Shown: piece by piece, positions 49,772-61,138 of the stretch | Layout: each line of letters begins with the position of its first letter | Position numbering within the stretch: position 1 is the first letter of the stretch | Origin: Fidelibacterota bacterium | GTDB taxonomy: Bacteria; Pseudomonadota; Alphaproteobacteria; Rhodospirillales; Rhodospirillaceae | Direction: 5' to 3' | Assembly (NCBI GenBank): GCA_947472795.1 | Contig: CANJBL010000001.1 | Location: forward strand, 186,001 to 250,000 | Length of the DNA: 64,000 bases | Notes under the pieces: generated by a model | The model's input: the letters and a program-made list of their open reading frames with translations, nothing else | The model's database searches: none | What the model was told of the DNA's origin: nothing | Position numbers and translations under genes: made by a program

Positions 49772-51739
49772 TTAATTGCCTGTGATGGCTTGCCAGAAGC
49801 GGCTGATGAGGTCGGGTGAAGCCTCGCGCCGCTCCATGCCGGGAAGGTCGCGCGGTGCATGACCTTCTTCCGCCGAAACCATGACATCGTGCCAGATGCG
49901 CGCGGGCAAACCGCCGCCGGTGACCTTGTTCATGCCCGCGCCAGAGTCATTTCCCACCCAGACGCCGGTGACGTAATCGGCCGTGAAGCCCATGAACCAG
50001 GCGTCGCGGAAGTCGTTGGTGGTGCCGGTTTTGCCGGCGGCGGGAACGCCGATGGCCGCAGCGGTACCCGTGCCGCGGGTGACGACCTGGGTCATAAGGC
50101 GGTTCATGACCGAGAGCGTTTCGGGTGTCATGACCTGGGCAATGGCCCCACCCTGGTGACCGTAAAGCGGCGCGCCGTCCTTATCGGTGATGAGTTCAAT
50201 GGCATAGGGCGTGACAGCGGAACCGCCGTTGGCGAAAGGGACATAAGCGCCGGTGAGATCGAGCAGCGTCACCTCGCCCGACCCCAGGGCCAGCGATAGA
50301 TCCGGCTTCAGGTCTTGCGTGATGCCCATGCGGTGGGCCACGGCCAGAACCGCCTTGGCGCCGACATGCTGGGCAACCCGCACGGCAGCCGTATTGATGG
50401 ACTTGGCGAAAGCGGTCTCGATGGTAATGGGGCCTTCGTAGGTGCCGGAGAAATTCTGCGGGCGCCACTTGCCGATCTTGATGGGCGCATCCGTGACCAT
50501 GTCATCTGGGCCGTAACCCGCCTCGACGCCCGCCATATAAACGAAGGGTTTGAAGGAGGAACCCGGCTGACGCAAAGCCTGGGTGGCGCGGTTGAACTGG
50601 CTGGTTTCATAGTCACGGCCGCCGACCATCGCGCGCACAGCGCCGTCGGTGCCCATCACGATGATCGCGCCCTGCTCTACTTTCTGCTTCGCACCGAATT
50701 CATCGAGGCGCTTGGCGAGTGTGGTTTCGGCCTGGGCCTGGAGACGGCCATCGAGCGTCGTGTGGACGATGAGGTCCTTATCGGAATTGCCGACATAAGC
50801 GTCCACCTGGGTCAGCACCCAGTCGGCGAAATAGCGCGCACGGTTTTCGGGGTTCAACTTGCCCGCTGTGGTGAGCGCCTTGTCGGCGGTGCGGAAGGCG
50901 AGCTTGGACTCATTCGCGGTGATGGCGCCGGTCTCGACCATGGTTTTCAGCACGATCTGTGCGCGTTCCTTGGCGCGTTCGGGCTCGCGCACCGGATTAT
51001 AATGCGTCGGCGCTTTCAAAAGGCCCGCCAGCACCGCCGCCTGAAACACCGTGAGATCCTTGGCGGGATGGCCGAAGTAGCGTTCGGATGCAGCCTCGAA
51101 ACCGTAGATGCCGCTGCCGAAATAGACCCGGTTCATATAGAGCGAAAGAATTTGATCCTTGCTGAACTGGCGCTCCAGCTTCAGCGCCAAGAGCGCCTCG
51201 CGGATTTTGCGCGACAGCGTGCGATCGGGAGACAGGAACAGGTTCTTGGCCACCTGCTGGGTGATGGTGGAGCCGCCCTGAAGGCGGGCCCGGGCACGGA
51301 TATCGGTATAAATGGCGCGGGCAAGGCCGCGCGCGTCCACGCCGGGATGCTCATAGAAGCGCCGGTCCTCGACCGAGATGATCGCCGCCGGTACATAAGC
51401 CGGCAGTTTCTTCAGGTCGATGGAATCGCCGTAGATATCGCCGAAATTGGCCAGCTCCCAGCCGCCGGCGTCGATGAGGCGTACATTGGGACGGCGCGTC
51501 AGGGTGGCTTCGTTGATGGCCGGCAGGTCGTTGGCGTAGTAGATGATGGCCAGGGCGCCCGCGAGCCCCAGCCAGACAAGGGCGGCGAGAAAGTTGGAGA
51601 CGAGGGACGACAGGCGGAAATAACTGCGCAGAGCGGCAGCGACCTTTCGGCGCCGCTTGGCGTTCTTCCCATGGGTGTTTTTCCCTTGGGGATTTTCAGC
51701 CGCGTTGTCGTCCGGCTTGCGCCGCTTCGCTTTAGCCAT
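49772..51739 (-). CDS. Penicillin-binding protein 1A family (bifunctional glycosyltransferase/transpeptidase)
   Basis: A 655-residue class A PBP. A basic, charged N-terminal tail (1-33) precedes the membrane anchor (about 50-68). The glycosyltransferase domain has the catalytic glutamate E124 in VEDRRFYEHPG, then GGSTITQQVAKNLFL and RKIREALLALKLE. The transpeptidase domain has the serine of GSSFKPFVYM (about residue 395), the SxN-type box and KTGTTND. It polymerises and crosslinks peptidoglycan. The proline/lysine/asparagine-rich N-terminus is longer than usual. Confidence 0.93.
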   Translation of the reverse strand: MAKAKRRKPDDNAAENPQGKNTHGKNAKRRRKVAAALRSYFRLSSLVSNFLAALVWLGLAGALAIIYYANDLPAINEATLTRRPNVRLIDAGGWELANFGDIYGDSIDLKKLPAYVPAAIISVEDRRFYEHPGVDARGLARAIYTDIRARARLQGGSTITQQVAKNLFLSPDRTLSRKIREALLALKLERQFSKDQILSLYMNRVYFGSGIYGFEAASERYFGHPAKDLTVFQAAVLAGLLKAPTHYNPVREPERAKERAQIVLKTMVETGAITANESKLAFRTADKALTTAGKLNPENRARYFADWVLTQVDAYVGNSDKDLIVHTTLDGRLQAQAETTLAKRLDEFGAKQKVEQGAIIVMGTDGAVRAMVGGRDYETSQFNRATQALRQPGSSFKPFVYMAGVEAGYGPDDMVTDAPIKIGKWRPQNFSGTYEGPITIETAFAKSINTAAVRVAQHVGAKAVLAVAHRMGITQDLKPDLSLALGSGEVTLLDLTGAYVPFANGGSAVTPYAIELITDKDGAPLYGHQGGAIAQVMTPETLSVMNRLMTQVVTRGTGTAAAIGVPAAGKTGTTNDFRDAWFMGFTADYVTGVWVGNDSGAGMNKVTGGGLPARIWHDVMVSAEEGHAPRDLPGMERREASPDLISRFWQAITGN

Positions 51740-51850
51740 GGCTCTGATATAGCATGAAGTGGAGAGGCCCCTTAAGGATGGCTTATGTAGCGTAAATGCG
51801 GCGGTTTAAGGGCGTATAAACAGTTCAAATTGAGGTAGCAGGGAGCTTCC

Positions 51851-52249
51851 ATGGCTGCGAAAAAGAAGAGCAAGAAGCCGGCACGTAAGCCGGTGACAAA
51901 GGCGGGCAAAAAGTCCGCGAAGAAGACTGCGCGTAAAATGCCGGCAAAGAAGAGCGCGCCTAAGCGCAAAGCCACACCGCGTAAGGCTGCGCGAAAGACG
52001 ATTGCGAAAGCAGCGCGGGGTACCCTGAGCGTGCAGGTGAGCGAGAGCTTAGAATCCCGTCTGAAGGCGCTGGCCAACAATATGTCCAAGCCCATGGCCG
52101 AGATGCTGACCCAGGCGCTGACGGAATTCGCTGATAACTGGGAAGATCACATGCGCACGGTCATGGCGCTGGCCGAGAACAATGACCGCATGCAGCTCGC
52201 CGTACCGCAAGAAGAGAGCCCGGATATGTCGCCTAGGGACTCGCACTAA
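51851..52249 (+). CDS. Small basic protein: histone-H1-like N-terminus plus helical/RHH-like C-terminus
   Basis: A 132-residue protein. Residues 1-55 are lysine/alanine/proline-rich with several KKxAKK/PAKK-type repeats, like the C-terminal tail of histone H1 or bacterial H1-like proteins, and should bind DNA non-specifically. Residues about 58-105 (TLSVQVSESLESRLKALANN, then KPMAEMLTQALTEFADNWED) resemble a short ribbon-helix-helix fold. A nucleoid-associated or regulatory role is inferred. It is monocistronic on the plus strand, 111 nt from the divergent PBP gene. Confidence 0.65.
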   Translation: MAAKKKSKKPARKPVTKAGKKSAKKTARKMPAKKSAPKRKATPRKAARKTIAKAARGTLSVQVSESLESRLKALANNMSKPMAEMLTQALTEFADNWEDHMRTVMALAENNDRMQLAVPQEESPDMSPRDSH

Positions 52250-52250
52250 G

Positions 52251-53390
52251 TCACAGCCTTAAATCGAACTCCGCCCCTGCCATCACCTGACCGTTCACCG
52301 TGATCTCGACACGGTGGCGGCCCGGATAATAGACGCGCGTGGTGATGGGTTTCAGGGCGTGGCGGCGTTCAAGCGTGCGCTTTTCCTTGGGCGCCAAAGT
52401 AAGCGCCTTCCATTTGAAGACCTTGGGCGTGCGCGCACCGCTCTTCTTTTGATGATGGATGATGTAGTCGATCACCAGGTTCTGCCGCTTGTTCGCAAGA
52501 TTCTCGATCTCGGCGGAGAAAACGGCATGACCACCGTACTCCACACGCGCGGTGTCTAAGCGGAACTTGAGTTTGATTTTGGGCGCGCTGTAGCCGAGCG
52601 CCGCCAGCGTCTTGCCATGGCCAGCTTTGATAAGCGTGCGGCAGGCGTGACGGATCAATCGCGCACGGTCTTTCGGCGCATCCTTCAGCCATGCCTTGGC
52701 GATGCCCGCCACAAGATCGGGGTGATCCTTGGCGATATCGTTGAGGCTGTTGGCGACGGACCGGCGCACATAGTCGGAAGCGTCATCGCGCAACGATTCG
52801 AGCAGCGGCAGGAGCGGCGCGGGATCTTGCACGAAATCCTTGAGACGCAAGCCCCAGGGAAGGCGCGGGCGCGAGCCTTCCGAGACAAGGCGGCGCACAT
52901 GGTGGTTCGCGTCCTTCGCCCAGGTCTTCAACGTGGCCAGCGTCTTCTTGGGATGCTTGACGAGGAAAGGGCGGAGCGCGAATTCGCTGGTGCTGCGGAT
53001 GGTGAGGGCCCGCAAGACCGCCAATGATTCTTCCGGATGATCGAGGCCGTTTTGCGCGACGTATTCGCCCATGGGCCAGATGGCCCAACCGGCGAGGCCC
53101 TTGGTGGGATCATCCATGGGCTCGCCCGCTTTATCGAGGGGGCGCAAGGTGAGCACAATGACCTGGAGCGCGCGCGGAATGTCAGAGGGGAGCGTGACTT
53201 TGAGCGCACCCGCTATCTGTTGCGCCCGGGCTTTCAGTTCCAGGGATTTGAAATCGTTCAGGGCTGCGTCGGTGAAGCGCTTCTCGTCGAAAGCTTTCCA
53301 GGCGCGCTTCAGGTGCCGCGCCATGTCCTCGACAAGGGCGCGGCTGAAAAGCTCTTTGAAAGGCTCGGATGTGCGCGCGGCGGCGGGCAA
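52251..53390 (-). CDS. DNA alkylation repair glycosylase, AlkC/AlkD HEAT-like superfamily
   Basis: A 379-residue HEAT-like-repeat protein. Residues about 80-255 hold repeats (PMGEYVAQNGLDHPEESLAV, then PFLVKHPKKTLATLKTWAKD, then VRRSVANSLNDIAKDHP), as in AlkC. The C-terminal 100 residues (from about 275, LKFRLDTARVEYGGHAVFS) look beta-rich, matching the Ig-like domain described for the alpha class of AlkC. These glycosylases remove 3-methyladenine without base flipping. The subgroup assignment is an inference. Confidence 0.78.
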   Translation of the reverse strand: MPAAARTSEPFKELFSRALVEDMARHLKRAWKAFDEKRFTDAALNDFKSLELKARAQQIAGALKVTLPSDIPRALQVIVLTLRPLDKAGEPMDDPTKGLAGWAIWPMGEYVAQNGLDHPEESLAVLRALTIRSTSEFALRPFLVKHPKKTLATLKTWAKDANHHVRRLVSEGSRPRLPWGLRLKDFVQDPAPLLPLLESLRDDASDYVRRSVANSLNDIAKDHPDLVAGIAKAWLKDAPKDRARLIRHACRTLIKAGHGKTLAALGYSAPKIKLKFRLDTARVEYGGHAVFSAEIENLANKRQNLVIDYIIHHQKKSGARTPKVFKWKALTLAPKEKRTLERRHALKPITTRVYYPGRHRVEITVNGQVMAGAEFDLRL

Positions 53391-53399
53391 AGAGAGCTG

Positions 53400-55976
<2,577 letters not shown>

Positions 55977-55992
55977 CTACATCTTGTGATTT

Positions 55993-57156
55993 TTAGAGCG
56001 ATTTTTGGGGGGCCAGAATCCCCCCGTTTACGCCGTAAAATTGGGCCGCTTCGCCAAAGCCCTGGAAAAGGCTGGCATCGGTGCCCGTCATCCAGGCCTG
56101 ACTGCCTAAACGGGCGATTTCGGCGAACAGCGCGGCACGCCGGTTCTGATCGAGATGGGCCGCGATCTCATCCAGGAGCAAGAGCGGTGCGTGGCCACGT
56201 TTGGCACGCTGCAGGCGGGCATGGGCCAACAGAATGGCAATGAGCAAGGCCTTTTGCTCGCCCGTGGAGCAGAGCGCCGCCGGCTGACCGTGAGAGGGAT
56301 GCCCGAGTGCGACCATGGCCACGCCAAGATCGGAGCGGTGCGGGCCGGCGCCCGCCCCCATGACACCGCGCCGCTCGTCCCACAGGCTGCGACGCACGGC
56401 ATCTTCCGCATCCACGGCGGGCATCTCCGTAAGCCAGGCATCGACCGTGCCGACGAGCCCGAGGCGGGCAGCCGGGAAAGGGCCCGTGGTGGCGGCAAGA
56501 TCGCCGTTGAGGCGCGCGACCAGATCATGGCGGGCGGCGGCCAAAGCAATGCCGTGCCGGGCCATGGTGTCTTCCAAAGCAGCGAACCACGGTGCATCGG
56601 TGGAGCCATCTTTCATCAGCCGCAGCCGCTGACGATAGGCATGATCGTAGGCTGCGATGCGCCCCGCATGGTCGGCATCGAAAGCGACAACCAGGCGGTC
56701 GAGAAATTTGCGCCGGCCAGCGGGTCCTTCGACAAAGAGCCGATCCATGGCGGGGGTAAGCCAGACAATGCCAACATGACGCGCGAGCGCGGCCACACCC
56801 TTGGCGGGCTGGCCGTTGATATGCACAAGGCGGCGTTCTCTACCATCGGACGCCAGGCCCGACCCCAAGTCGAGGGGGCCGTCGCGCGTGGCCAGCGTCA
56901 CCGCCACCGCCCAGGGCAACGGTGCGGTCCCAGGCACGATACGGCCGACCTGAGAGAGCTTCGCGCCACGCAAACCCCGGCCAGGGGCCAGGAACGACAG
57001 CGCTTCCAGCAAGTTGGTTTTGCCCGCACCATTGGGCCCGGTGAGCACTACGGGCCTTGTATCCACATCGAGCCGCAGAGCCGGATAAGAACGGAAATAC
57101 TTGAGCGTGAGCCGCGTGACGGCGACGGTGGGAACGGACTTGGGGATTGCGTTCAT
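55993..57156 (-). CDS. recF: DNA replication and repair protein RecF
   Basis: A 387-residue SMC-like ATPase. Walker A is LTGPNGAGKTNLLEALSFLA (residues about 38-57) and the signature CSTGEQKALLIAILLAH precedes Walker B LLLLDEIAAHLD. RecF loads RecA at single-strand gaps with RecO and RecR. It sits between dnaN and gyrB in the classical replication block. Length and motifs are normal. Confidence 0.96.
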   Translation of the reverse strand: MNAIPKSVPTVAVTRLTLKYFRSYPALRLDVDTRPVVLTGPNGAGKTNLLEALSFLAPGRGLRGAKLSQVGRIVPGTAPLPWAVAVTLATRDGPLDLGSGLASDGRERRLVHINGQPAKGVAALARHVGIVWLTPAMDRLFVEGPAGRRKFLDRLVVAFDADHAGRIAAYDHAYRQRLRLMKDGSTDAPWFAALEDTMARHGIALAAARHDLVARLNGDLAATTGPFPAARLGLVGTVDAWLTEMPAVDAEDAVRRSLWDERRGVMGAGAGPHRSDLGVAMVALGHPSHGQPAALCSTGEQKALLIAILLAHARLQRAKRGHAPLLLLDEIAAHLDQNRRAALFAEIARLGSQAWMTGTDASLFQGFGEAAQFYGVNGGILAPQKSL

Positions 57157-57205
57157 CGATAACTCCGCGGGTGCGGAGACGTCAGGGTGACGAAGATGAG
57201 CCCGT

Positions 57206-58324
57206 TCACACGCGCATCGGCATCAGCACGTACATGGCCGAGGCATCGGCGACGTCGCGGATGACGGTGGGCGAGGCTGCATCGGCCATGGTGAGGCGGG
57301 CCGCTTCACCTTCGATCTGGCCCAGGATTTCGAGCAGATACCGCGAGTTGAAACCGATCTCGAGATGGCCCGAGGAATAGCGCGCTTCTACTTCCTCGAC
57401 CGCGCTGCCCGCTTCGGGGCTGGAGGCGGAAAGCGTGATCAGGCCCTTTTCGCAGTTCATTTTGATGGAACGCGACTTCTCCGAGCTGATGGCCGAGACA
57501 CGGTCGACAGCGTCGAACAGCGGCTTGCGCTCGGCTTCCAGCACTTTGTCGTTGCCCGTGGGGATGACACGTTCGTAGTCGGGGAACGTGCCGTCGATGA
57601 GCTTGGAGGTGAGCGTGACGTTGTCGAAGCCGAAGCGGATCTTGGAATCCGAGAGCGAAATGGAGATATCGCCTTCGGTTTCTTCGATCAGTTTGCGCAC
57701 TTCGATGACGGCTTTGCGCGGCACGATGACGCCGGGCATGCCGGCAGCACCCTCGGGCAGCGGCAATTCAACACGAGCCAAACGGTGACCGTCGGTGGCC
57801 ACAGCGCGCAAGACCGCGACCTTTTCGCTTTTGGCGGCGTGCAGGTAGATGCCGTTCAGGTAATAGCGCGTCTCTTCCGTGGAGATGGCAAAGCGCGTGC
57901 GGTCGATAAGGCCGCGCAGATCGGCCGCCGCCAGCTTGAAGGTATGGCCCAGGTCGCCGTCGGACATGGCGGGGAAATCTTCCACCGGCAGGGAGGCGAG
58001 GTTGAAACGCGAACGGCCGGCAGCCAAAGCGATCTGACCGCCGTCGCTGGACGAGGTTACTTCCACTTGCGCGCCGTCGGGCAGTTTGCGGACGATGTCA
58101 TATAGCGTGTGCGCGGGCACGGTGGTGGCGCCGCCCTTGCTGACTTCGGCGGCGGTTTGTTCGGCGATCTCAATATCCATGTCGGTGGCGTGCAGCGACA
58201 GATGACCTTTGGCCGCATCGAGGCGCACGTTGGAGAGGATGGGGATGGTGTTGCGGCGTTCAACAACGCTCTGCACATGGCCAAGAGATTTAAGAAGGGC
58301 CGCCCGCTCGATGATCAGTTTCAT
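57206..58324 (-). CDS. dnaN: DNA polymerase III sliding clamp (beta subunit)
   Basis: A 372-residue clamp with three similar domains. The start MKLIIERAALLKSLGHVQSV at 58324 is the family N-terminus; the frame runs 17 codons further upstream without family similarity. The C-terminal VLMPMRV is the usual clamp ending. The clamp tethers DNA polymerases and binds partner proteins. The 228-nt gap to dnaA holds no gene and probably a promoter or leader. Confidence 0.97.
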   Translation of the reverse strand: MKLIIERAALLKSLGHVQSVVERRNTIPILSNVRLDAAKGHLSLHATDMDIEIAEQTAAEVSKGGATTVPAHTLYDIVRKLPDGAQVEVTSSSDGGQIALAAGRSRFNLASLPVEDFPAMSDGDLGHTFKLAAADLRGLIDRTRFAISTEETRYYLNGIYLHAAKSEKVAVLRAVATDGHRLARVELPLPEGAAGMPGVIVPRKAVIEVRKLIEETEGDISISLSDSKIRFGFDNVTLTSKLIDGTFPDYERVIPTGNDKVLEAERKPLFDAVDRVSAISSEKSRSIKMNCEKGLITLSASSPEAGSAVEEVEARYSSGHLEIGFNSRYLLEILGQIEGEAARLTMADAASPTVIRDVADASAMYVLMPMRV

Positions 58325-58552
58325 TGTGTATTGTTCTTCTTCGTCGCCGGGCGCGATTCCCCTCCTGCGGCGCACACAAAAAGCTCATGCGCGAGGCCCT
58401 CACGGGCCCAGCGCGCCGTGAAAAGGGGGTCAAGTATAACCAGAGAGCGACGACAGGGGCGAGGGAAAACGGCGGCGGAACGCCCGCCGAACGGCGCCGA
58501 AGGCTTCAGAATTCCCGGAATCCCCAAGCCTTAAGCGGCTCAGCTTTCGAGC

Positions 58553-60016
58553 TCAGCTCTCAAGCATGCGCGTGAGCAGTTCCACGTCCTCGGCGAAAGC
58601 CGTGTCGGCTTTCGCCAATTCCTCGACCTTACGCACGGCATGCATGACCGTGGTGTGATCGCGCCCGCCGAAGGCCCGGCCAATTTCCGGCAGGGAGCGG
58701 GAGGTGAGCTGCTTGGAGAGATACATGGCCACTTGGCGCGGACGGGCAACAGCACGGGAACGGCGGGCGGAACTCATGTCCGAGACGCGGATCTTGAAGT
58801 GTTCGGCCACACGCTTCTGGATCTCTTCCATGGTGAGGCGCCGGTCGTGGGCGCGCAAAAGGTCCTGCAGCAGGTCCTGGGCGGTCTCGAGCGTCAGAGC
58901 GCCGCCGACAAGCTGGGCGTGGGCCACGAGGCGGGTCAGAGCACCTTCAAGTTCGCGCACATTGGACGTGATCTTGTGGGCGAGGAATTCCTTCACCTTC
59001 GGCGGCACCACGACACCGAGCTGTTCAGCCTTGGCATCGAGAATGCCTAAGCGCAGCTCGAACGTGGTGGGGTGCAGATCGGCCACGAGCCCTGAGGACA
59101 GGCGCGAACGCAGACGGTCGCCGATTTCTTCCAGATTGGAAGGCGATTTGTCCGCCGAGAGCACGATCTGGCGGCCCTGATCGACCAGGGCGTTGAAGGT
59201 GTGGAAGAACTCTTCCTGGGTCGAGTCCTTGCCGGAGATGAACTGCACGTCGTCGATCATAAGCACATCGACCGAGCGGAACTGCTCCTTGAACGAGACC
59301 ATGTCCTGGTTCCGAAGCGCGCGCACAAAGCTGTACATGAACTTTTCGGCGGAGAGATAGACCACTTTACGTTCAGGCGAACGCTGGCGGATTTCCCAGG
59401 CGATGGCATGCATCAGATGTGTTTTGCCGAGGCCGACGCCGCCATAGAGGAACAGCGGGTTGAAACTGACCTGATCGGATTCGGCCACGCGCTTGGCAGC
59501 GGCGTAGGCAAACTCGTTGGGCTTGCCGACGACAAAGTTGTCGAAGACATAACGCGGATCAAGCGGTGCTGAGAGCTCGCCGTTCAGCGCCACGGCATTC
59601 TGGACGGCTGCGGCGTTGGGACGCACGGCGGCATGACGGGGCGGCTGCGTGCTGCGGGCTGTGTTGGCCCCAGCCGTAACAGCCACAGGAGCCTTCTCAC
59701 CACCTTTTTCTGCGGCCCGTTCCGCCTTGGCGGCGGCATCGGCGGCGCGCGCGGCTTCCACCTTCAAAGTGATCTTGCGCACGGACGGATTCTCGCCGTT
59801 CCACAGCGTGCGAATCCGCTCGGCATAATGTGTGGTGATCCAATCGCGCATGAAACGCGTCGGCACGGCCAGTTCGACTTCACCGTTGTGAAAGGTCGAG
59901 ATGGTGATGGGTGTGACCCAGCTTTTGAACGCCGACTCGCCGAACTCGAGTTTCAGGCGGGTTTTTACGCGGTCCCACTCAGCCTGATCGACGGCCGATC
60001 CCTCAAGACTTTTCAC
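58553..60016 (-). CDS. dnaA: Chromosomal replication initiator DnaA
   Basis: A 487-residue initiator. Domain I (residues about 8-80) is followed by an alanine/lysine-rich domain II linker (about 90-145). The AAA+ domain has LYGGVGLGKTHLMHAI for Walker A and VLMIDDVQFISGK for Walker B. Domain IV has RSRAVARPRQVAMYL and GGRDHTTVMHAVRK, the DnaA-box recognition helix. The start is a GTG (60016) with a GAGGGG about 10 nt upstream. It drives the dnaA-dnaN-recF-gyrB block. Confidence 0.97.
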   Translation of the reverse strand: MKSLEGSAVDQAEWDRVKTRLKLEFGESAFKSWVTPITISTFHNGEVELAVPTRFMRDWITTHYAERIRTLWNGENPSVRKITLKVEAARAADAAAKAERAAEKGGEKAPVAVTAGANTARSTQPPRHAAVRPNAAAVQNAVALNGELSAPLDPRYVFDNFVVGKPNEFAYAAAKRVAESDQVSFNPLFLYGGVGLGKTHLMHAIAWEIRQRSPERKVVYLSAEKFMYSFVRALRNQDMVSFKEQFRSVDVLMIDDVQFISGKDSTQEEFFHTFNALVDQGRQIVLSADKSPSNLEEIGDRLRSRLSSGLVADLHPTTFELRLGILDAKAEQLGVVVPPKVKEFLAHKITSNVRELEGALTRLVAHAQLVGGALTLETAQDLLQDLLRAHDRRLTMEEIQKRVAEHFKIRVSDMSSARRSRAVARPRQVAMYLSKQLTSRSLPEIGRAFGGRDHTTVMHAVRKVEELAKADTAFAEDVELLTRMLES

Positions 60017-60188
60017 GCTGCGTCATCCCCTCGAAAACAAGCCGGCGCCGGCAGAAACTTGCGGCATCCACGGCCCGAACGATGTGTCCCCAGAGCCCCT
60101 AGTAAACGTTCCACGACCAACTCGGGTTGCGATCGTGAAACGCCAATCCGTACAAAATTCCGCGCCACAAAAAACATTTTACCACGAC

Positions 60189-60215
60189 GGAGCAAACAAA
60201 ATGGAGCAAACAAAA
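60189..60215. repeat. 13-bp tandem repeat upstream of dnaA
   Basis: GGAGCAAACAAAA at 60189-60201 and again at 60203-60215, separated by one T (14-nt period). It is 170-200 nt upstream of the dnaA start on the minus strand, in the A+T-rich stretch. It could be a binding site for a regulator or part of the promoter region. Confidence 0.65.
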
Positions 60216-60561
60216 ATTCTTCGAAGAGCTGAATAATCGCGACCCAGCCCTTGGTGTGTTCTTCTTTGATCCTGATCGTGTTGAGTGCTGAAGCCGTTCT
60301 TCAAGTGCCGACGTTCTTCACGTGCGCGCATTGCAACGGCGCTTCAGACGTTGATCAATGTAGCGAGCGAGGCGTGCGAGACAAGCGCAAAGATATGTTG
60401 ACAGTTTCTTTTCCGAAGGCCGCGGCGATCAAGTTTTTAGCTGAAACAATTTGCGTGAGAGATACCGTTGATTCCCAACGATTTGAGCTGCGGATTGCCG
60501 CGCGCGCGATGACTCGGGCCGCCGATACAACCGCGCAATGGCGCAATGTTAGTTCGCGCGC

Positions 60562-60599
60562 AGAAAAATGCCGCGCGGCAAAAACAATGCGCGCGCGGC
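60562..60599 (-). terminator. Intrinsic terminator of rpsT
   Basis: GCCGCGCG (60570-60577) pairs with CGCGCGGC (60592-60599); on the minus strand the stem is followed by ATTTTTCT. It lies about 40-80 nt after the rpsT stop. Confidence 0.65.
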
Positions 60600-60639
60600 G
60601 ATTGGCGTCAGACTCGTCGAAGAATGGATGCGAAGAAAG

Positions 60640-60906
60640 TTAGGCGGCGATCTTTTTGATTCGCGCCGAGAGCCGCGACAATTTGCGCGACACGGTCTTC
60701 TTATGCACGACACCTTTGCTGGCGCCGCGCATCAGTTCGGGCATCACCTTCTTCAAAGCCGCGAGCGCTGCGGTCTTGTCGCCGGACGCGATGGCAGTTT
60801 CCACAGCCTTCACGTGACTGCGGATACGGCCCATGCGTGCATGATTGACGGTTTCGGCGCGGGCGTTGCGGCGGATGCGTTTTTTCGCGGATTTATGCTG
60901 AGCCAT
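60640..60906 (-). CDS. rpsT: 30S ribosomal protein S20
   Basis: An 88-residue helical, very basic protein. It begins [20 protein letters not shown] and contains [20 protein letters not shown], the standard S20 pattern. S20 binds the 16S rRNA early in 30S assembly. It has its own strong promoter (61007-61035) and an intrinsic terminator. Its position between dnaA and mutM is typical of alphaproteobacteria. Confidence 0.97.
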   Translation of the reverse strand: MAQHKSAKKRIRRNARAETVNHARMGRIRSHVKAVETAIASGDKTAALAALKKVMPELMRGASKGVVHKKTVSRKLSRLSARIKKIAA

Positions 60907-61006
60907 GGAATTCTGTGATCCGAGGAGTCGTGTTCTGAAAGAGGAGTCTGAAAGAAGTGTTTATCGTAAAGCCGGCAATCCCTTGGGACCGCCAAAATGA
61001 GCTCGG

Positions 61007-61035
61007 CTTATAGGAGATGGGCGCTCATCCGTCAA
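61007..61035 (-). promoter_or_regulatory. Sigma-70 promoter of rpsT
   Basis: On the minus strand TTGACG (61035-61030), a 17-nt spacer and TATAAG (61012-61007). This leaves a leader of roughly 95 nt before the rpsT start codon, which allows leader-mediated feedback as known for S20 in other bacteria (inference). Confidence 0.75.
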
Positions 61036-61138
61036 CAGAGAGCCGGGTTTATGGGCCTTGCTGCACGTAAAACGCTGGCCCCCGCATTCCTAGGCGCAGC
61101 TGGGGATTATTCCCCATGATCTTGTAGGCCTGGAAGTA

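Larger units (their letters stand above)
60017..60639. other. 623-nt spacer between dnaA and rpsT
   Basis: No convincing gene. It holds the dnaA leader and promoter, an A+T-rich stretch near 60150-60230 with a 13-bp direct repeat, and the rpsT terminator at the far end. I looked for consensus DnaA boxes (TTATCCACA and near variants) and found none, so an origin cannot be claimed. A 130-codon plus-strand frame at 60251-60643 is not protein-like. Confidence 0.6.

Noticed and set aside
60470-60616. Cluster of three GANTC (CcrM) sites upstream of dnaA
   Set aside because: Slightly more than expected by chance, but three sites are too few to claim methylation control.
60017-60639. Replication origin between dnaA and rpsT
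   Set aside because: The location and A+T-rich stretch are suggestive, but I found no consensus DnaA box or close variant, so no origin is claimed. A skew plot of the full chromosome would settle it.
60251-60643. 130-residue plus-strand ORF
   Set aside because: Composition is not protein-like and it runs over the rpsT terminator; treated as chance.
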